Origin: Allocoleopsis franciscana PCC 7113
GTDB taxonomy: Bacteria > Cyanobacteriota > Cyanobacteriia > Cyanobacteriales > Coleofasciculaceae
DNA: 64,000 nt
Reading direction: 5' to 3'
NCBI RefSeq assembly: GCF_000317515.1
Contig: NC_019738.1
Span: 2,313,623-2,377,622 of the forward strand
Positions 26,619-35,546 of the stretch are shown one piece after another. A model generated the notes under the pieces. That model did not search any database. It worked only from the letters and a program-made list of their open reading frames with translations, and was not told the DNA's origin. A program made the position numbers and the translations under genes. The stretch's first letter is position 1, and the number at the start of each line of letters is the position of its first letter.

Positions 26619-26975
26619 ATGACACAAGCAACTCAGCCCCAACAAAGAGGTATCCAACTGACAGAGGCCGCCCTCAAGCATGTTTTAGCCTTGCGCCAGA
26701 GACAAGGAAAAGACCTCTACTTGCGTGTGGGTGTCCGCCAGGGAGGCTGTTCGGGGATGTCTTACATGATGGATTTTGAAGACCCTAGTAAAGTTCAGGA
26801 GAAGGATGAAGTCTTTGACTATGAAGGCTTCAAAATTGTCTGTGATCCCAAAAGTATGCTTTATCTCTATGGCTTAGTCCTCGATTACAGCGATGCCATG
26901 ATTGGTGGTGGATTCCAATTCACCAACCCCAACGCTAGTCAAAGCTGTGGTTGTGGTAAATCCTTTGGTGTTTAA
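26619..26975 (+). CDS. IscA/SufA/ErpA-family iron-sulfur carrier
   Basis: The protein has 118 residues, the normal size. Conserved cysteines: CSGMSY near residue 44 and CGCGKSF near the C-terminus, the three Cys ligands of A-type Fe-S carriers. It accepts Fe-S clusters from the SUF scaffold and passes them to apo-proteins; cyanobacterial homologues are also linked to iron and redox sensing. AGGAGTCGC is an appropriate ribosome-binding site 8 bases before ATG. It ends before a strong terminator and so is probably transcribed alone. Confidence 0.92.
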   Translation: MTQATQPQQRGIQLTEAALKHVLALRQRQGKDLYLRVGVRQGGCSGMSYMMDFEDPSKVQEKDEVFDYEGFKIVCDPKSMLYLYGLVLDYSDAMIGGGFQFTNPNASQSCGCGKSFGV

Positions 26976-27050
26976 GTCCGTCATGCCTGAAGGTTGATTG
27001 GGCAAGCTAGGACAACTCCCGTTGTGACCGTTATTGTCGGTCTTAAGCCA

Positions 27051-27089
27051 ACCAGATCCACTCTTTGAGCTGGGTCTGGTATCTTTTTT
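27051..27089 (+). terminator. Rho-independent terminator after the Fe-S carrier gene
   Basis: 10-bp stem ACCAGATCCA / TGGGTCTGGT (one G-U pair) with a 10-base loop followed by ATCTTTTTT. Confidence 0.8.
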
Positions 27090-27188
27090 AGGGTAGGTAG
27101 AATCCTAGCCGCGAAATATGTATTAAAGGTTATGTCAATATAGCAAAACGAGATTGATCACCCAGAAAAACCGTAACCACGACTACTT

Positions 27189-27611
27189 ATGACTGAATCC
27201 ATTACCTCCATGTTCGATATTGGTCTGGAACGTTACAACGCGGGTGAAGGCCCAGATACACTGCTTCCAGTTTTCAAGGAAATTTGCGATCGCTCCCCCA
27301 AAACGGCTGCCGCTTGGAGTTGTCTCGCATGGCTTTATTTGCTGGATAACAAACCGGAACAAGCCTATAAAACGGCTCTCAAGGGCGTTAAGTTAGACCA
27401 GAGTGCCCCCCAAGCCAGAGTTAACCTCGCCATCGCCATGTTGGAAATCGGTCAAACCGGGGTGCGGAAACACATTGATGTCGCGAGGCAGCTAATGGCG
27501 ATGGATTCCCAAGTCCGGCACGACTTGATGGAAAGTCTGGAAGACGGACTGAACAGAAAACCTGATTGGCAAAGTTTAAAGCGCGTCCAAAGCTGGTTAT
27601 CTGAGTCTTGA
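27189..27611 (+). CDS. Small TPR protein, cyanobacterial
   Basis: The protein has 140 residues with about two TPR motifs (residues 36-69, AWSCLAWLYLLDNKPEQAYK, and 70-103) and a third degenerate one. Acidic N-terminus, Trp near the C-terminus. Similar short TPR proteins are conserved in cyanobacteria as neighbours of Fe-S genes, but the function is unknown. No membrane segment. It is separated from the upstream Fe-S carrier by a terminator, so it has its own promoter. Confidence 0.75.
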   Translation: MTESITSMFDIGLERYNAGEGPDTLLPVFKEICDRSPKTAAAWSCLAWLYLLDNKPEQAYKTALKGVKLDQSAPQARVNLAIAMLEIGQTGVRKHIDVARQLMAMDSQVRHDLMESLEDGLNRKPDWQSLKRVQSWLSES

Positions 27612-27762
27612 GTGTTTCTACACTCAGTAGGTAGGCATTAATATTTGTCGTTGAGGCAAGGCAAAGGGCAGTTCGCACAGCGTTCTGGGCAGGAGTAGGC
27701 GAAGGGAAGAAGATGTTAGTCTCTTAAGATTTGTTGATATAGCTTCGTCTATTTGTGCCTAC

Positions 27763-30700
27763 CTACTGATCAAACGCCGCCTCGTTCTCCTCACAAGGTG
27801 GTAATTCTAATTGAGGACGATTGGGTGTAACGGTTGGTGCTTGTGCTGTAAGAACAACCTGCCCTTTTTCATTGATTATCCACCCTTGAGCTTCTACAAG
27901 TGATTTTGGGTTAGAAGAAGTGGAATGGGTTTCAGTAGCCGCAGCATTGCCGTTTTCTTCCCTTTCTTCAAGGCTAATCCAATCCACCCAAACTTCGTCA
28001 TTCATCAGGGGGTCGCTGGGACTGGGGGGCAAGCCACCGCGTCCCGTAATGGTAAAACTGCTCTTGCGTGCGTCGTTATTAGGAGTACATCGGCGATCGA
28101 TTAATCCTTCTGCATCGACCAAGTTAGAGGGTAAGGCAGGCACACCTCGTATCTGCTCAATATCGGGATAGGTAACGGTACCACTTTGACCTGCTTTTGA
28201 GTCAGCAGAAATATCGACGCGATCGTTATTGCGAAACCGAGCAAAATCACCGGGATTGCGTCCAACGGGTTCAGCTAAACGACGGGAGAAAATGTCAGCG
28301 AGAAATGCTTCAGAGTTAATGAAAATATCGCCTCCTCGTCCATCAGCCGCATTGGCGAGAATGTCGCTGTCTTCGATGGCGAGGAAGACGGTTGAGTTAA
28401 TCGTGATATTGCCGCCACCGCCTGTACTTTCCTTCACACTGGTACTAATCAAGCTGTTCCCATCCAGGCGAATATCATCTGCTGCAATGTTAATATTGCC
28501 GCCCCCTAATTGAGTGGATGTTGCAGAAATCGTGCCACCACTTGAACGCAAATTCCCTGTTACATTAACATTAATATTCCCTGCATTACTCACTCCATCA
28601 CTGCGACTGGTAATTCTCCCGCCATTGGTTAGAGAGAGGGAATTCGCTTGCACTTGAATGTCTCCAGCATTTCCAGTCTGAGATGCTCCCTCAACAGCAG
28701 TTGTCACCTCTGCTCCATCTCGGATAATTAATTGGTTAGTTGTTAGGTTTACGCCTCCGCTATTGGCATTGCCTTGCCACAAATTAGCGTCGAAATCGAG
28801 CGGTGGGCGACTATAGGCAGATACGCCACTGGCAAACGTTCCATCTGCTGAAGTGCCGATAAGTTCAATAGATTCCAAAGCATTAATTCTAACCGTGCCT
28901 CCTAAACCATTACCAAATGTACCAGCTTCTATTCGCCCTCCATCTTGAATCGTCAATCGTCCGGTTTCAACGGATAAGTCTCCACCTTGTCCATAACCAA
29001 ATGTCGCAGTAAATAAACCACCTATCGGGGTTCCCGGTTCTCCACCAATGTCTACAGATTCCAATGCTTTTATCGTTAAATTTCCACTACGACCATTACT
29101 TTGAGAAAAAATTAAAAAATCTCCATCGGTGGTAATTCTTGTACCAGCACCGGATGAAATCTCTCCATTCCTGAGACTTAATCGTCGAGTTTCCACCGTT
29201 AAATCTGCCGCATTGCCACTCCCACTTGTCTGGGACGTAATTCGACTTCCACTGTTCACTTCTACTGAATCATTAGCGCGTATCGTCAAATCTCCAGCAT
29301 CTCCATCACCAACGGTAGCACTAATAATAAATGACTGATTTTGAACGCTGAGATTGCCCGTTTCAATCAACAGAGTACCTGCATTCCCCGTACCGAATGT
29401 TGATGTGGACATTGAAGCCAAGTTGGTTAACCTCACCGAACCGGTTTGGGTGATGGACAGAGTACCTGCATTTCCTGTATTAAAGGCTCCTGTAAAGAGT
29501 TCTCCCTGATCGATATTTACCTCTCGCGGCCCGATGATGGAGATATTGCCAGCGTTGCCGGTGGACTCAACGGGAATATTTAGGAATGTGGGAAGTACAC
29601 CGAGTCCATAGCCTGTAAATACTCCACTAACATTGCCTTGATTGATGACAACACCTGACCCAAATTCAATCAATCGGCTTTGAAACGTCGGGTCATAACC
29701 GGAAATAGTGAGGCGATCGCTAACATTAAGGGTAACATTTCCTCCATTTCCTTGAGCGTAAGGTAGCGCGAGAATTTGTCCGCCACCAGTTAGTTCTACA
29801 ATGTTGGCATTAACAGTAATCTCACCTCCATTACTGGAATTGTAGGTTGAAGCGCTTAAATAGGCACCATCAGCTACACGCAGCTTATCGGTATTAATAG
29901 TAATCCGTCCTGCTTGCCCGCTTGCTCCTGCATATGTGCCTACAGACATTCCACTAGGGTATCCAGAGATAGCATTAAATCCAGCAACAGTGATAGTGTC
30001 GCGAACATTTAGAATGATATTGCCTGCTTGACTCTGTCCTTGTGAGGAAACACCTCCATCAACTGAGAAAGCACCTGCATCAAGAAAACCATAATCGGTT
30101 AAGGTAAGCGTCCCTGCTTCAATCTCGATATTGCCACCATTACCTGTAGCCCCCTCCCCTATAGAAGTGTAGATGGAACTATTATATTCTCCACTAGAAT
30201 CTGCTCCGGAGATGAGAACATCATCGCGGACATTAATGATTACATTCCCTGCGTTTCCCTGCCCACCAATTGCTTGCAGTTGAGCGCCATCAATTAAGGA
30301 AAGTGAACCCGCTTGGATATTAATATCACCCGCATTTGCTCCAGTGTCAGATCCTACATTGGTATAGATAACCGTGCCAATTCCTGAGTTGATTACAGCA
30401 TCACCAACCTTGATCGTTACATTCCCTGAATTCCCCTGCCCGAACGTAACAGCCTGTATTTGAGAGCCAGGATTCATGAAGAACGAGCCGTTAGCAAATA
30501 GGGTGACGTTTCCAGCATTACCCGTTCCGGAATTGGTTTGAATCCTGCCATCTTCAGGAAGTGTAATATTACCGCGAGAGTCGATAACAACATCACTGCC
30601 TTTACCGATAAAACTACCATTACTATCATCAGCAAAAATTCCCGTTACTTGTATATTTCCCGCTAGTGCTGAATTAGGCTGGTACTGATTGGTTAAAAAC

Positions 30701-32064
30701 ACCAGGCCATCGGGTCTATTGATAACAATTTCGTTAATAGTTATATCAGCCGTTAACGGTGTATTGAGAAAAGTAAGGCTCGTTGGTTGGAACAAGGGGC
30801 AACCTACGCATACGTTTACAGGATTACCGACTGCCAAAGTTCCAGCACGAATATCTAGAGTAGGTCGAGTACTTCCATTAACTGAGAGTTCAGTTGTTTG
30901 ATCTGAAAGAGTAACCGTTTCATTAATAAAATTAGTCGCATCTATACCCGTAATCGTGACACGACCAGTAATATTAACTGAACCCCCAGCAAAAATATGC
31001 AGTGATGCTCCGGTATAATTAGTAAAACTAACATTACCAGTAGCACGAATTACAGGGTCACCAGGACTCCATAAATTCCCCAAACTGCCATCAAGCCGTT
31101 CAATCCGAAAATTCCCCCCAGTAGTATAGTGAGCATCACCCATTACCGAATTAGGCGACCTTAACACCATGTCGCCACTGGAAAAGAAGCCACTATTGGC
31201 ATGATTCAAGGCAAAAATATCAACCGTTTCATTCCCTTGAACCAGCAATTGATTTCCAGCCGCAGCAATAAACGGATTAATGGCACTATCTCGAATCTTA
31301 ACTGTATCTTGGGCTTGTAGCGTTAAATCCTTTCCTGCCTGCACTAAACCTTGTAAATCTAAATTTCCAGCATTTAGAGTGAAGTTTTGCCCTACGGCTA
31401 ATATTCCACTATTAGTGATCGTTGCTCGTGGTTGATTCGACCCATACTGCACGCCCAGAGGAACACTTACAGTTAGTAATGGCGGTGCTTCTGGGTTTGT
31501 CGCACTGAATTGATAGCCATTATTAAACACCACACTATTGGCAGTACTCGCCAAAAACGAACCTGAAATATCGAGTTTTGCACCTGCGCCAAAAATAATG
31601 CCATTAGGATTGAGCAAAAATAGATTTGCTCCTCCATCCACTCCCAACGTTCCCAGGATATTCGAGAGGTTATTACCCGTTATTCGACTGAGGATATTCT
31701 CAATTCCCGTTGGATTAGCAAAATAAACTCGCTGTCCTTCTCCAACATTGAATTCTTGGAAACTGTGAAATAAGTTAGCTCCTCGAACTGCCCCGCCATC
31801 AATGCGATCGCCCGGAAGTCCTCTAATATTAATGTTAGGTGTAACCACAGACGATTCCGTCCCTAACATTGTATCGGGTGTAATCTGGGCTAAAGCTGGA
31901 TTGCCGGCAAATGCGATTGCCCAAGGGGCACCAGCGAAGCTGATCGCGCAGCATCCCCTTAAGGTTATCACTCCCCCGACTTTTAACACTCTGATTAACC
32001 CTAATCCAAAATCCCCAGGGAAATAGGTCACCATCCAGAGCATCCCCGAAATTAATGCGACCAT
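27763..32064 (-). CDS. Two-partner-secretion hemagglutinin-like exoprotein (TpsA)
   Basis: The protein has 1433 residues. A long signal region (about 1-58) ends at PALAQ. The TPS domain follows (about 60-290) with the diagnostic ANLFLLNPNGIIFG near residue 150 and NPNGI plus FNNGYQFSA. Residues 300-1330 are repeats of beta-helix turns rich in Gly, Asn, Thr and Ser (patterns like GNAGNVTI and SLTNGGRI). The C-terminus ends in a Cys-containing LPPCEENEAAFDQ tail, common in cyanobacterial members. Such proteins are exported by a TpsB outer-membrane pore; no TpsB is in this window. A dispersed repeat (31913-31948) encodes part of the signal region. Confidence 0.9.
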   Translation of the reverse strand: MVALISGMLWMVTYFPGDFGLGLIRVLKVGGVITLRGCCAISFAGAPWAIAFAGNPALAQITPDTMLGTESSVVTPNINIRGLPGDRIDGGAVRGANLFHSFQEFNVGEGQRVYFANPTGIENILSRITGNNLSNILGTLGVDGGANLFLLNPNGIIFGAGAKLDISGSFLASTANSVVFNNGYQFSATNPEAPPLLTVSVPLGVQYGSNQPRATITNSGILAVGQNFTLNAGNLDLQGLVQAGKDLTLQAQDTVKIRDSAINPFIAAAGNQLLVQGNETVDIFALNHANSGFFSSGDMVLRSPNSVMGDAHYTTGGNFRIERLDGSLGNLWSPGDPVIRATGNVSFTNYTGASLHIFAGGSVNITGRVTITGIDATNFINETVTLSDQTTELSVNGSTRPTLDIRAGTLAVGNPVNVCVGCPLFQPTSLTFLNTPLTADITINEIVINRPDGLVFLTNQYQPNSALAGNIQVTGIFADDSNGSFIGKGSDVVIDSRGNITLPEDGRIQTNSGTGNAGNVTLFANGSFFMNPGSQIQAVTFGQGNSGNVTIKVGDAVINSGIGTVIYTNVGSDTGANAGDINIQAGSLSLIDGAQLQAIGGQGNAGNVIINVRDDVLISGADSSGEYNSSIYTSIGEGATGNGGNIEIEAGTLTLTDYGFLDAGAFSVDGGVSSQGQSQAGNIILNVRDTITVAGFNAISGYPSGMSVGTYAGASGQAGRITINTDKLRVADGAYLSASTYNSSNGGEITVNANIVELTGGGQILALPYAQGNGGNVTLNVSDRLTISGYDPTFQSRLIEFGSGVVINQGNVSGVFTGYGLGVLPTFLNIPVESTGNAGNISIIGPREVNIDQGELFTGAFNTGNAGTLSITQTGSVRLTNLASMSTSTFGTGNAGTLLIETGNLSVQNQSFIISATVGDGDAGDLTIRANDSVEVNSGSRITSQTSGSGNAADLTVETRRLSLRNGEISSGAGTRITTDGDFLIFSQSNGRSGNLTIKALESVDIGGEPGTPIGGLFTATFGYGQGGDLSVETGRLTIQDGGRIEAGTFGNGLGGTVRINALESIELIGTSADGTFASGVSAYSRPPLDFDANLWQGNANSGGVNLTTNQLIIRDGAEVTTAVEGASQTGNAGDIQVQANSLSLTNGGRITSRSDGVSNAGNINVNVTGNLRSSGGTISATSTQLGGGNINIAADDIRLDGNSLISTSVKESTGGGGNITINSTVFLAIEDSDILANAADGRGGDIFINSEAFLADIFSRRLAEPVGRNPGDFARFRNNDRVDISADSKAGQSGTVTYPDIEQIRGVPALPSNLVDAEGLIDRRCTPNNDARKSSFTITGRGGLPPSPSDPLMNDEVWVDWISLEEREENGNAAATETHSTSSNPKSLVEAQGWIINEKGQVVLTAQAPTVTPNRPQLELPPCEENEAAFDQ
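31913..31948. repeat. Dispersed repeat copy inside the hemagglutinin signal-peptide region
   Basis: GCGATTGCCCAAGGGGCACC then AGCGAAGCTGATCGCG, the same family as the parD insertion (12898-12922) in the opposite orientation. It is read through in frame, coding for the AISFAGAPWAIA segment of the signal region. Confidence 0.7.
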
Positions 32065-32190
32065 AATCTCATACTTCCAGAGGATGAGTTTGGTTGCAAT
32101 GAAAGTTAACGGTTACTCACCCTCCAAGAATCCGCCCATAGTCGTCATGAGTGCGATCGCACACAACTAAGGAATGAAAATTCTTATCCC

Positions 32191-32211
32191 TTCTGCCGTC
32201 TGCCTTCTGCC
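32191..32211. repeat. TTCTGCC heptamer tandem repeat
   Basis: Three units (TTCTGCC, GTCTGCC, TTCTGCC) in the 286-base gap between the divergent hemagglutinin and M48 peptidase genes; a related piece is at 33720-33733. Typical cyanobacterial short tandem heptamer. Confidence 0.65.
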
Positions 32212-32350
32212 TTATGTTCAGAATAGACTTGGGCAGCAATCCTATCTCAAACATGACATCATTAAGATTAGTCACTACACCAAGCTGATCGCAGAAAATC
32301 GCTTGACAAAAGCATCATTCAATACACTTACAGAATTTATCGTAGTCTAA

Positions 32351-33226
32351 ATGGGAATTTCAAAAACACTTCTCGTTGGCCTCAAGGCAGACGATTTTCG
32401 TCATCCCCTTGATTTTGAGGCAACCCAATCCCTCAAGCAGGTGCCAGGACTGGACTTGATGGTGCGGAATTTACTTGGACCCTTGGCAGAGCAGTTTTTT
32501 TATCTCAACAATATCGCTGCTAGTGTCTTGGTGGGAGAAAATCAACTGCCACACCTTCATGAGCTCCTCTTGGATGCCTGCAAAACTCTAGATTTAGATC
32601 CACCCCAACTTTACGTCCATCAGCATCCGGCACCTAATGCTTATACCTTCGCTATGCGGGGTAAGCAGCCTTTTATTGTGTTACACACATCCTTAATTGA
32701 TATGCTCACCCCCGAAGAAATTCAGGCGGTGATTGCTCATGAACTGGGGCATCTTAAATGTGAACACAGCGTCTACCTGACGCCCCTCAATATCATTATC
32801 CTAGCCGCTAGCTTAATCCCGACTTGGGGTTCAGTGATTGCTCAGAGCGTACAGGCACAGCTATTGGAATGGGTACGGTGTGCAGAATTTACATGCGATC
32901 GCGCCGCACTCCTCGCCACTCAAAACCCCAGAGTCGTGATGTCAGTTTTGATGAAACTCGCCGGCGGTTCCCCCACTCTCGCCCCCCAACTCAACCTCGA
33001 TGCCTTCATCGATCAAGCGAGAGCTTACGACGCCATCAGCAGTACCGAACTCGGTGAAATGCTCAAATCAGCACAAACCGCTCAGCTCACTCACCCCGTA
33101 CCCGTACTCCGAGCTAGAGAGATTGATCGTTGGGCCAGCTCACAAATTTATCAATCTTTGTTGCAGCGGCAAAAAACCGGGTATAATGAGAAAGTTGTCC
33201 CCCAGGGCGGGTGGCGAAATTGGTAG
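32351..33226 (+). CDS. M48-family zinc metallopeptidase (HtpX-like core)
   Basis: The protein has 291 residues. The zinc motif HELGH occurs in VIAHELGHLKCEHS near residue 130, with the third ligand Glu/Asp expected in AEFTCDRAALLA near 178. A hydrophobic stretch (about 143-163, LNIIILAASLIPTWGSVIAQS) follows the active site. The membrane-spanning hairpin of HtpX at the N-terminus is missing, as in the shorter cyanobacterial members. It should degrade or process damaged proteins. The stop codon overlaps the 5' half of the tRNA-Leu gene, which is unusual. Confidence 0.87.
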   Translation: MGISKTLLVGLKADDFRHPLDFEATQSLKQVPGLDLMVRNLLGPLAEQFFYLNNIAASVLVGENQLPHLHELLLDACKTLDLDPPQLYVHQHPAPNAYTFAMRGKQPFIVLHTSLIDMLTPEEIQAVIAHELGHLKCEHSVYLTPLNIIILAASLIPTWGSVIAQSVQAQLLEWVRCAEFTCDRAALLATQNPRVVMSVLMKLAGGSPTLAPQLNLDAFIDQARAYDAISSTELGEMLKSAQTAQLTHPVPVLRAREIDRWASSQIYQSLLQRQKTGYNEKVVPQGGWRNW

Positions 33227-33287
33227 ACGCACCACACTCAAAATGTGGCGGCCTTTGGTCATGAGAGTTCGAGTCTCTCCCCGCCCA
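33205..33287 (+). tRNA. tRNA-Leu(CAA), canonical class II
   Basis: Acceptor GGGCGGG pairs perfectly with CCCGCCC, discriminator A at 33287. Anticodon loop CTCAAAA (anticodon CAA, codon UUG). T-arm GAGAG-TTCGAGT-CTCTC. A long variable arm of normal leucine type is present. No encoded CCA. Its 5' end overlaps the last 22 bases of the M48 peptidase gene. This is the normal chromosomal leucine tRNA to compare with the short-armed ones in the array. Confidence 0.95.
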
Positions 33288-33309
33288 CTGTTTTCAAGAG
33301 GCAACACTC

Positions 33310-33564
33310 ATGACACAACGACTCAAGCGATGGGAATCTCCCCGCCGCAAGGGAAGAAACGACAAGGGTAAAGGTGGTTCTGCCAGGGCGAGACAACTCA
33401 AAAAGCAACAGCAGATGCTGAGGAAGAAGCTTAAAGAGGGTCAAAACGCAGACGACCAGAATAATCAACAAAATAATCCCCAGGGAAGAAGAATTCGTTC
33501 TCTTCCCTTCTTTTTTGGTTTAAGCTCTCTAAAACAGGACTTACACACTGTACAAATCAGATGA
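33310..33564 (+). CDS. Possible small basic protein, doubtful 3' end
   Basis: 84 codons following the tRNA by 22 bases. The first 45 residues are highly basic (MTQRLKRWESPRRKGRNDKG, then Lys/Gln-rich), as in small nucleic-acid-binding proteins. AGAGG lies 9 bases upstream. However, a strong terminator with TTCG loop (33483-33518) lies inside the frame with no stop before it, so a transcript ending there would lack a stop codon. Either the frame is chance or the true stop was lost by mutation. I keep it as a low-confidence call. Confidence 0.35.
   Translation: MTQRLKRWESPRRKGRNDKGKGGSARARQLKKQQQMLRKKLKEGQNADDQNNQQNNPQGRRIRSLPFFFGLSSLKQDLHTVQIR
33483..33518 (+). terminator. Terminator with UUCG tetraloop after tRNA-Leu
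   Basis: Stem GGGAAGAAGAA / TTCTCTTCCC (one bulge) capped by TTCG and followed by TTCTTTTTT. It probably ends the tRNA-Leu transcript. Confidence 0.8.
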
Positions 33565-33767
33565 GTATGACGCGACGCTGTTGGCGGCAAATCATACTTT
33601 AACGATTCGGTCAATGCGTAAGTATAGTTGTTGCCATCAAGGTTAGGACAGATTTAATGGCTGAAATGACCACGCACCAGTAAGAAACAGAAGAGTCTCC
33701 TCACGCGAGAGATCCGGTGCCTTCTGCCTTTGCTATAACTTTCAGAAAATTCAATCCTACCCATCAA

Positions 33768-34952
33768 TCAACCCACAGGTATAGATTGACGACTCCTGGA
33801 ATTTCCTACAAACTTTTGCGAGTATTTCGTAGTTTTAGCCGCTTTTTGGTCAAAGTCAGAAAAAAGTTCCTGAAGCCTTTGAGTATAAGGGAATAACAGA
33901 GATGTCTGAGTGGGTTCCAAGCGAGCCATGATTTCGTTGACAAGAAAGCGTGACATTTGCTTCACCAACTCACCTGTCACGCCGATGTTAGGAAAAACCA
34001 TGGCACACAAAGGCAGTAATTCCTGTTCTATCGGTGCCATATCCTTCTGTAGAAAACATAGCCAGAGGTAGAGTTGAAACATCTCCAAGTCTCGGATAGC
34101 CGAACTCATAACTCCTGGTTCGTTTAAATTGCCCCGGCGAGTGCGATGATCACAGTAAACTTGAGCCATTCGAGCATAGACAAGATGAGCAATTTCTTGA
34201 GTAACAGGTAAGAGTTGCTCAACAACTTTAATGATGGGTAAATTAGGAGAATACTGAGCCGCCGTATTGCAGACTCGTTGCCAGGGAATACACACTTGCT
34301 CTTCCACGAACTTGAAGTAGGGAGTCAGCAACACTTGTTCGCAGGGGGTAAGCTTCTCTAGCAATAAGTTAGTGCTGAAGTGAAAGTGCGTACTCATGAA
34401 GCCAATGGTACGCGGATCGGAAGTTTGGTTTAATCGCTCGCGCAGATGCCATAATACAGGTTCCAGTCCCGTGGCTAGCTGTTCTAGCATCGGCTCTGCC
34501 CACTCTTTATAGAGAGCGATTGAACAATTCACTGTCCCAATCGAGGACGTTGCCGTTATGGCTGTTGGTCTTGCTAGCAACGAGGATAGGGAAGGCGATT
34601 GCTGTAAGTAAATGGATAGGGCTTTCTTATAAATGTGTGCAACATAGGGTGATAGTTGCCTTGCTTCCGCCAAATTTACTATGTTTGGAATGTAAGTAGA
34701 CAGAGCGTTGGTTCGCAGAGATGCCGACTCGAAGTTGTTAGTGAGAAAACGCTCTAGCTTAGCAACTGTTTTTGCTCTCCCTGAAGGGGAAGCCACTTCA
34801 GCTAGCTCAGAGATAGCGGACGGATTTGACTCTAAACGTAGTATGGACAAGTTCGGTACGTAGCGCTTTGCCCACAATTGCACTAAGCGATCGCCCGATG
34901 GAGATGACGATTGTTCGAGAACCGATACATGAGAACTGAATGGGTATTTCAT
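33768..34952 (-). CDS. Conserved cyanobacterial unknown, helical
   Basis: 394 residues from ATG 34952; the open frame runs back to 35063, but that extra 37-residue part has unlikely composition. The protein is almost entirely helical, soluble, and has several Trp and Cys. No catalytic motif or repeat is recognised. It looks like a scaffolding or regulatory protein, which is only an inference from composition. No good ribosome-binding site was found for either start. Monocistronic, with long gaps on both sides. Confidence 0.6.
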   Translation of the reverse strand: MKYPFSSHVSVLEQSSSPSGDRLVQLWAKRYVPNLSILRLESNPSAISELAEVASPSGRAKTVAKLERFLTNNFESASLRTNALSTYIPNIVNLAEARQLSPYVAHIYKKALSIYLQQSPSLSSLLARPTAITATSSIGTVNCSIALYKEWAEPMLEQLATGLEPVLWHLRERLNQTSDPRTIGFMSTHFHFSTNLLLEKLTPCEQVLLTPYFKFVEEQVCIPWQRVCNTAAQYSPNLPIIKVVEQLLPVTQEIAHLVYARMAQVYCDHRTRRGNLNEPGVMSSAIRDLEMFQLYLWLCFLQKDMAPIEQELLPLCAMVFPNIGVTGELVKQMSRFLVNEIMARLEPTQTSLLFPYTQRLQELFSDFDQKAAKTTKYSQKFVGNSRSRQSIPVG

Positions 34953-35546
34953 TAAAGGAAAAAATTGAAGGTGAAATATGGGTAGGCGTAGAGTATTCCA
35001 GTTGTTGCATACTTTGCCATAGGGATTCCCTGCCTGAACTCGCACACTGAAAAGCGCAGGCATCCGTATTGGCAGTCAAAAAAAGTCTTGGTAAATCTAA
35101 AGTCAAATCAGCACCTTAGCCAACGGCTTGACCCTAGGGAAGCTAAAAATCACCCTGGTAAAAAAAGTTGCATTGGTTTGGTCAGTAACCGATAGGTTGC
35201 ATAATCTGTGTAGAGACCTAAGAAGCTAGCCCTGACCTTGTTCAAGCTAACGCTATTGAATGGGTAAAGCGACTTAAGCTGGAAGATGCGCTGGTAGCAT
35301 TTGATATCTTTACTATATAGTAACCACTCAATAAAAGCAAATTTTTGTTAATTATATCAACTTTTTCTATCGAAATATTATTTTTTGACTGTTACTCTTA
35401 GTCTTCAGACTATGACTGACCGAACATGTCTTGGCATGGATGAATCAGCCTTCAATCCTGGTAAAATCAGCCTCCATGGGTTGATTTAGGAAAGGTTAAG
35501 CAAATCTTTAAGTCCCTAATCCTGGAAAATATGTAGGAGAGATCAT
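34953..35546. other. Intergenic region upstream of the polysaccharide deacetylase
   Basis: 594 bases between divergent genes. AT-rich from 35330 to 35400. No supported coding frame; promoters for both neighbours are expected. Confidence 0.45.

Noticed and set aside
28229-32026. Plus-strand ORFs opposite the hemagglutinin gene
   Set aside because: Mirror frames of the repetitive coding sequence; no initiation signals.
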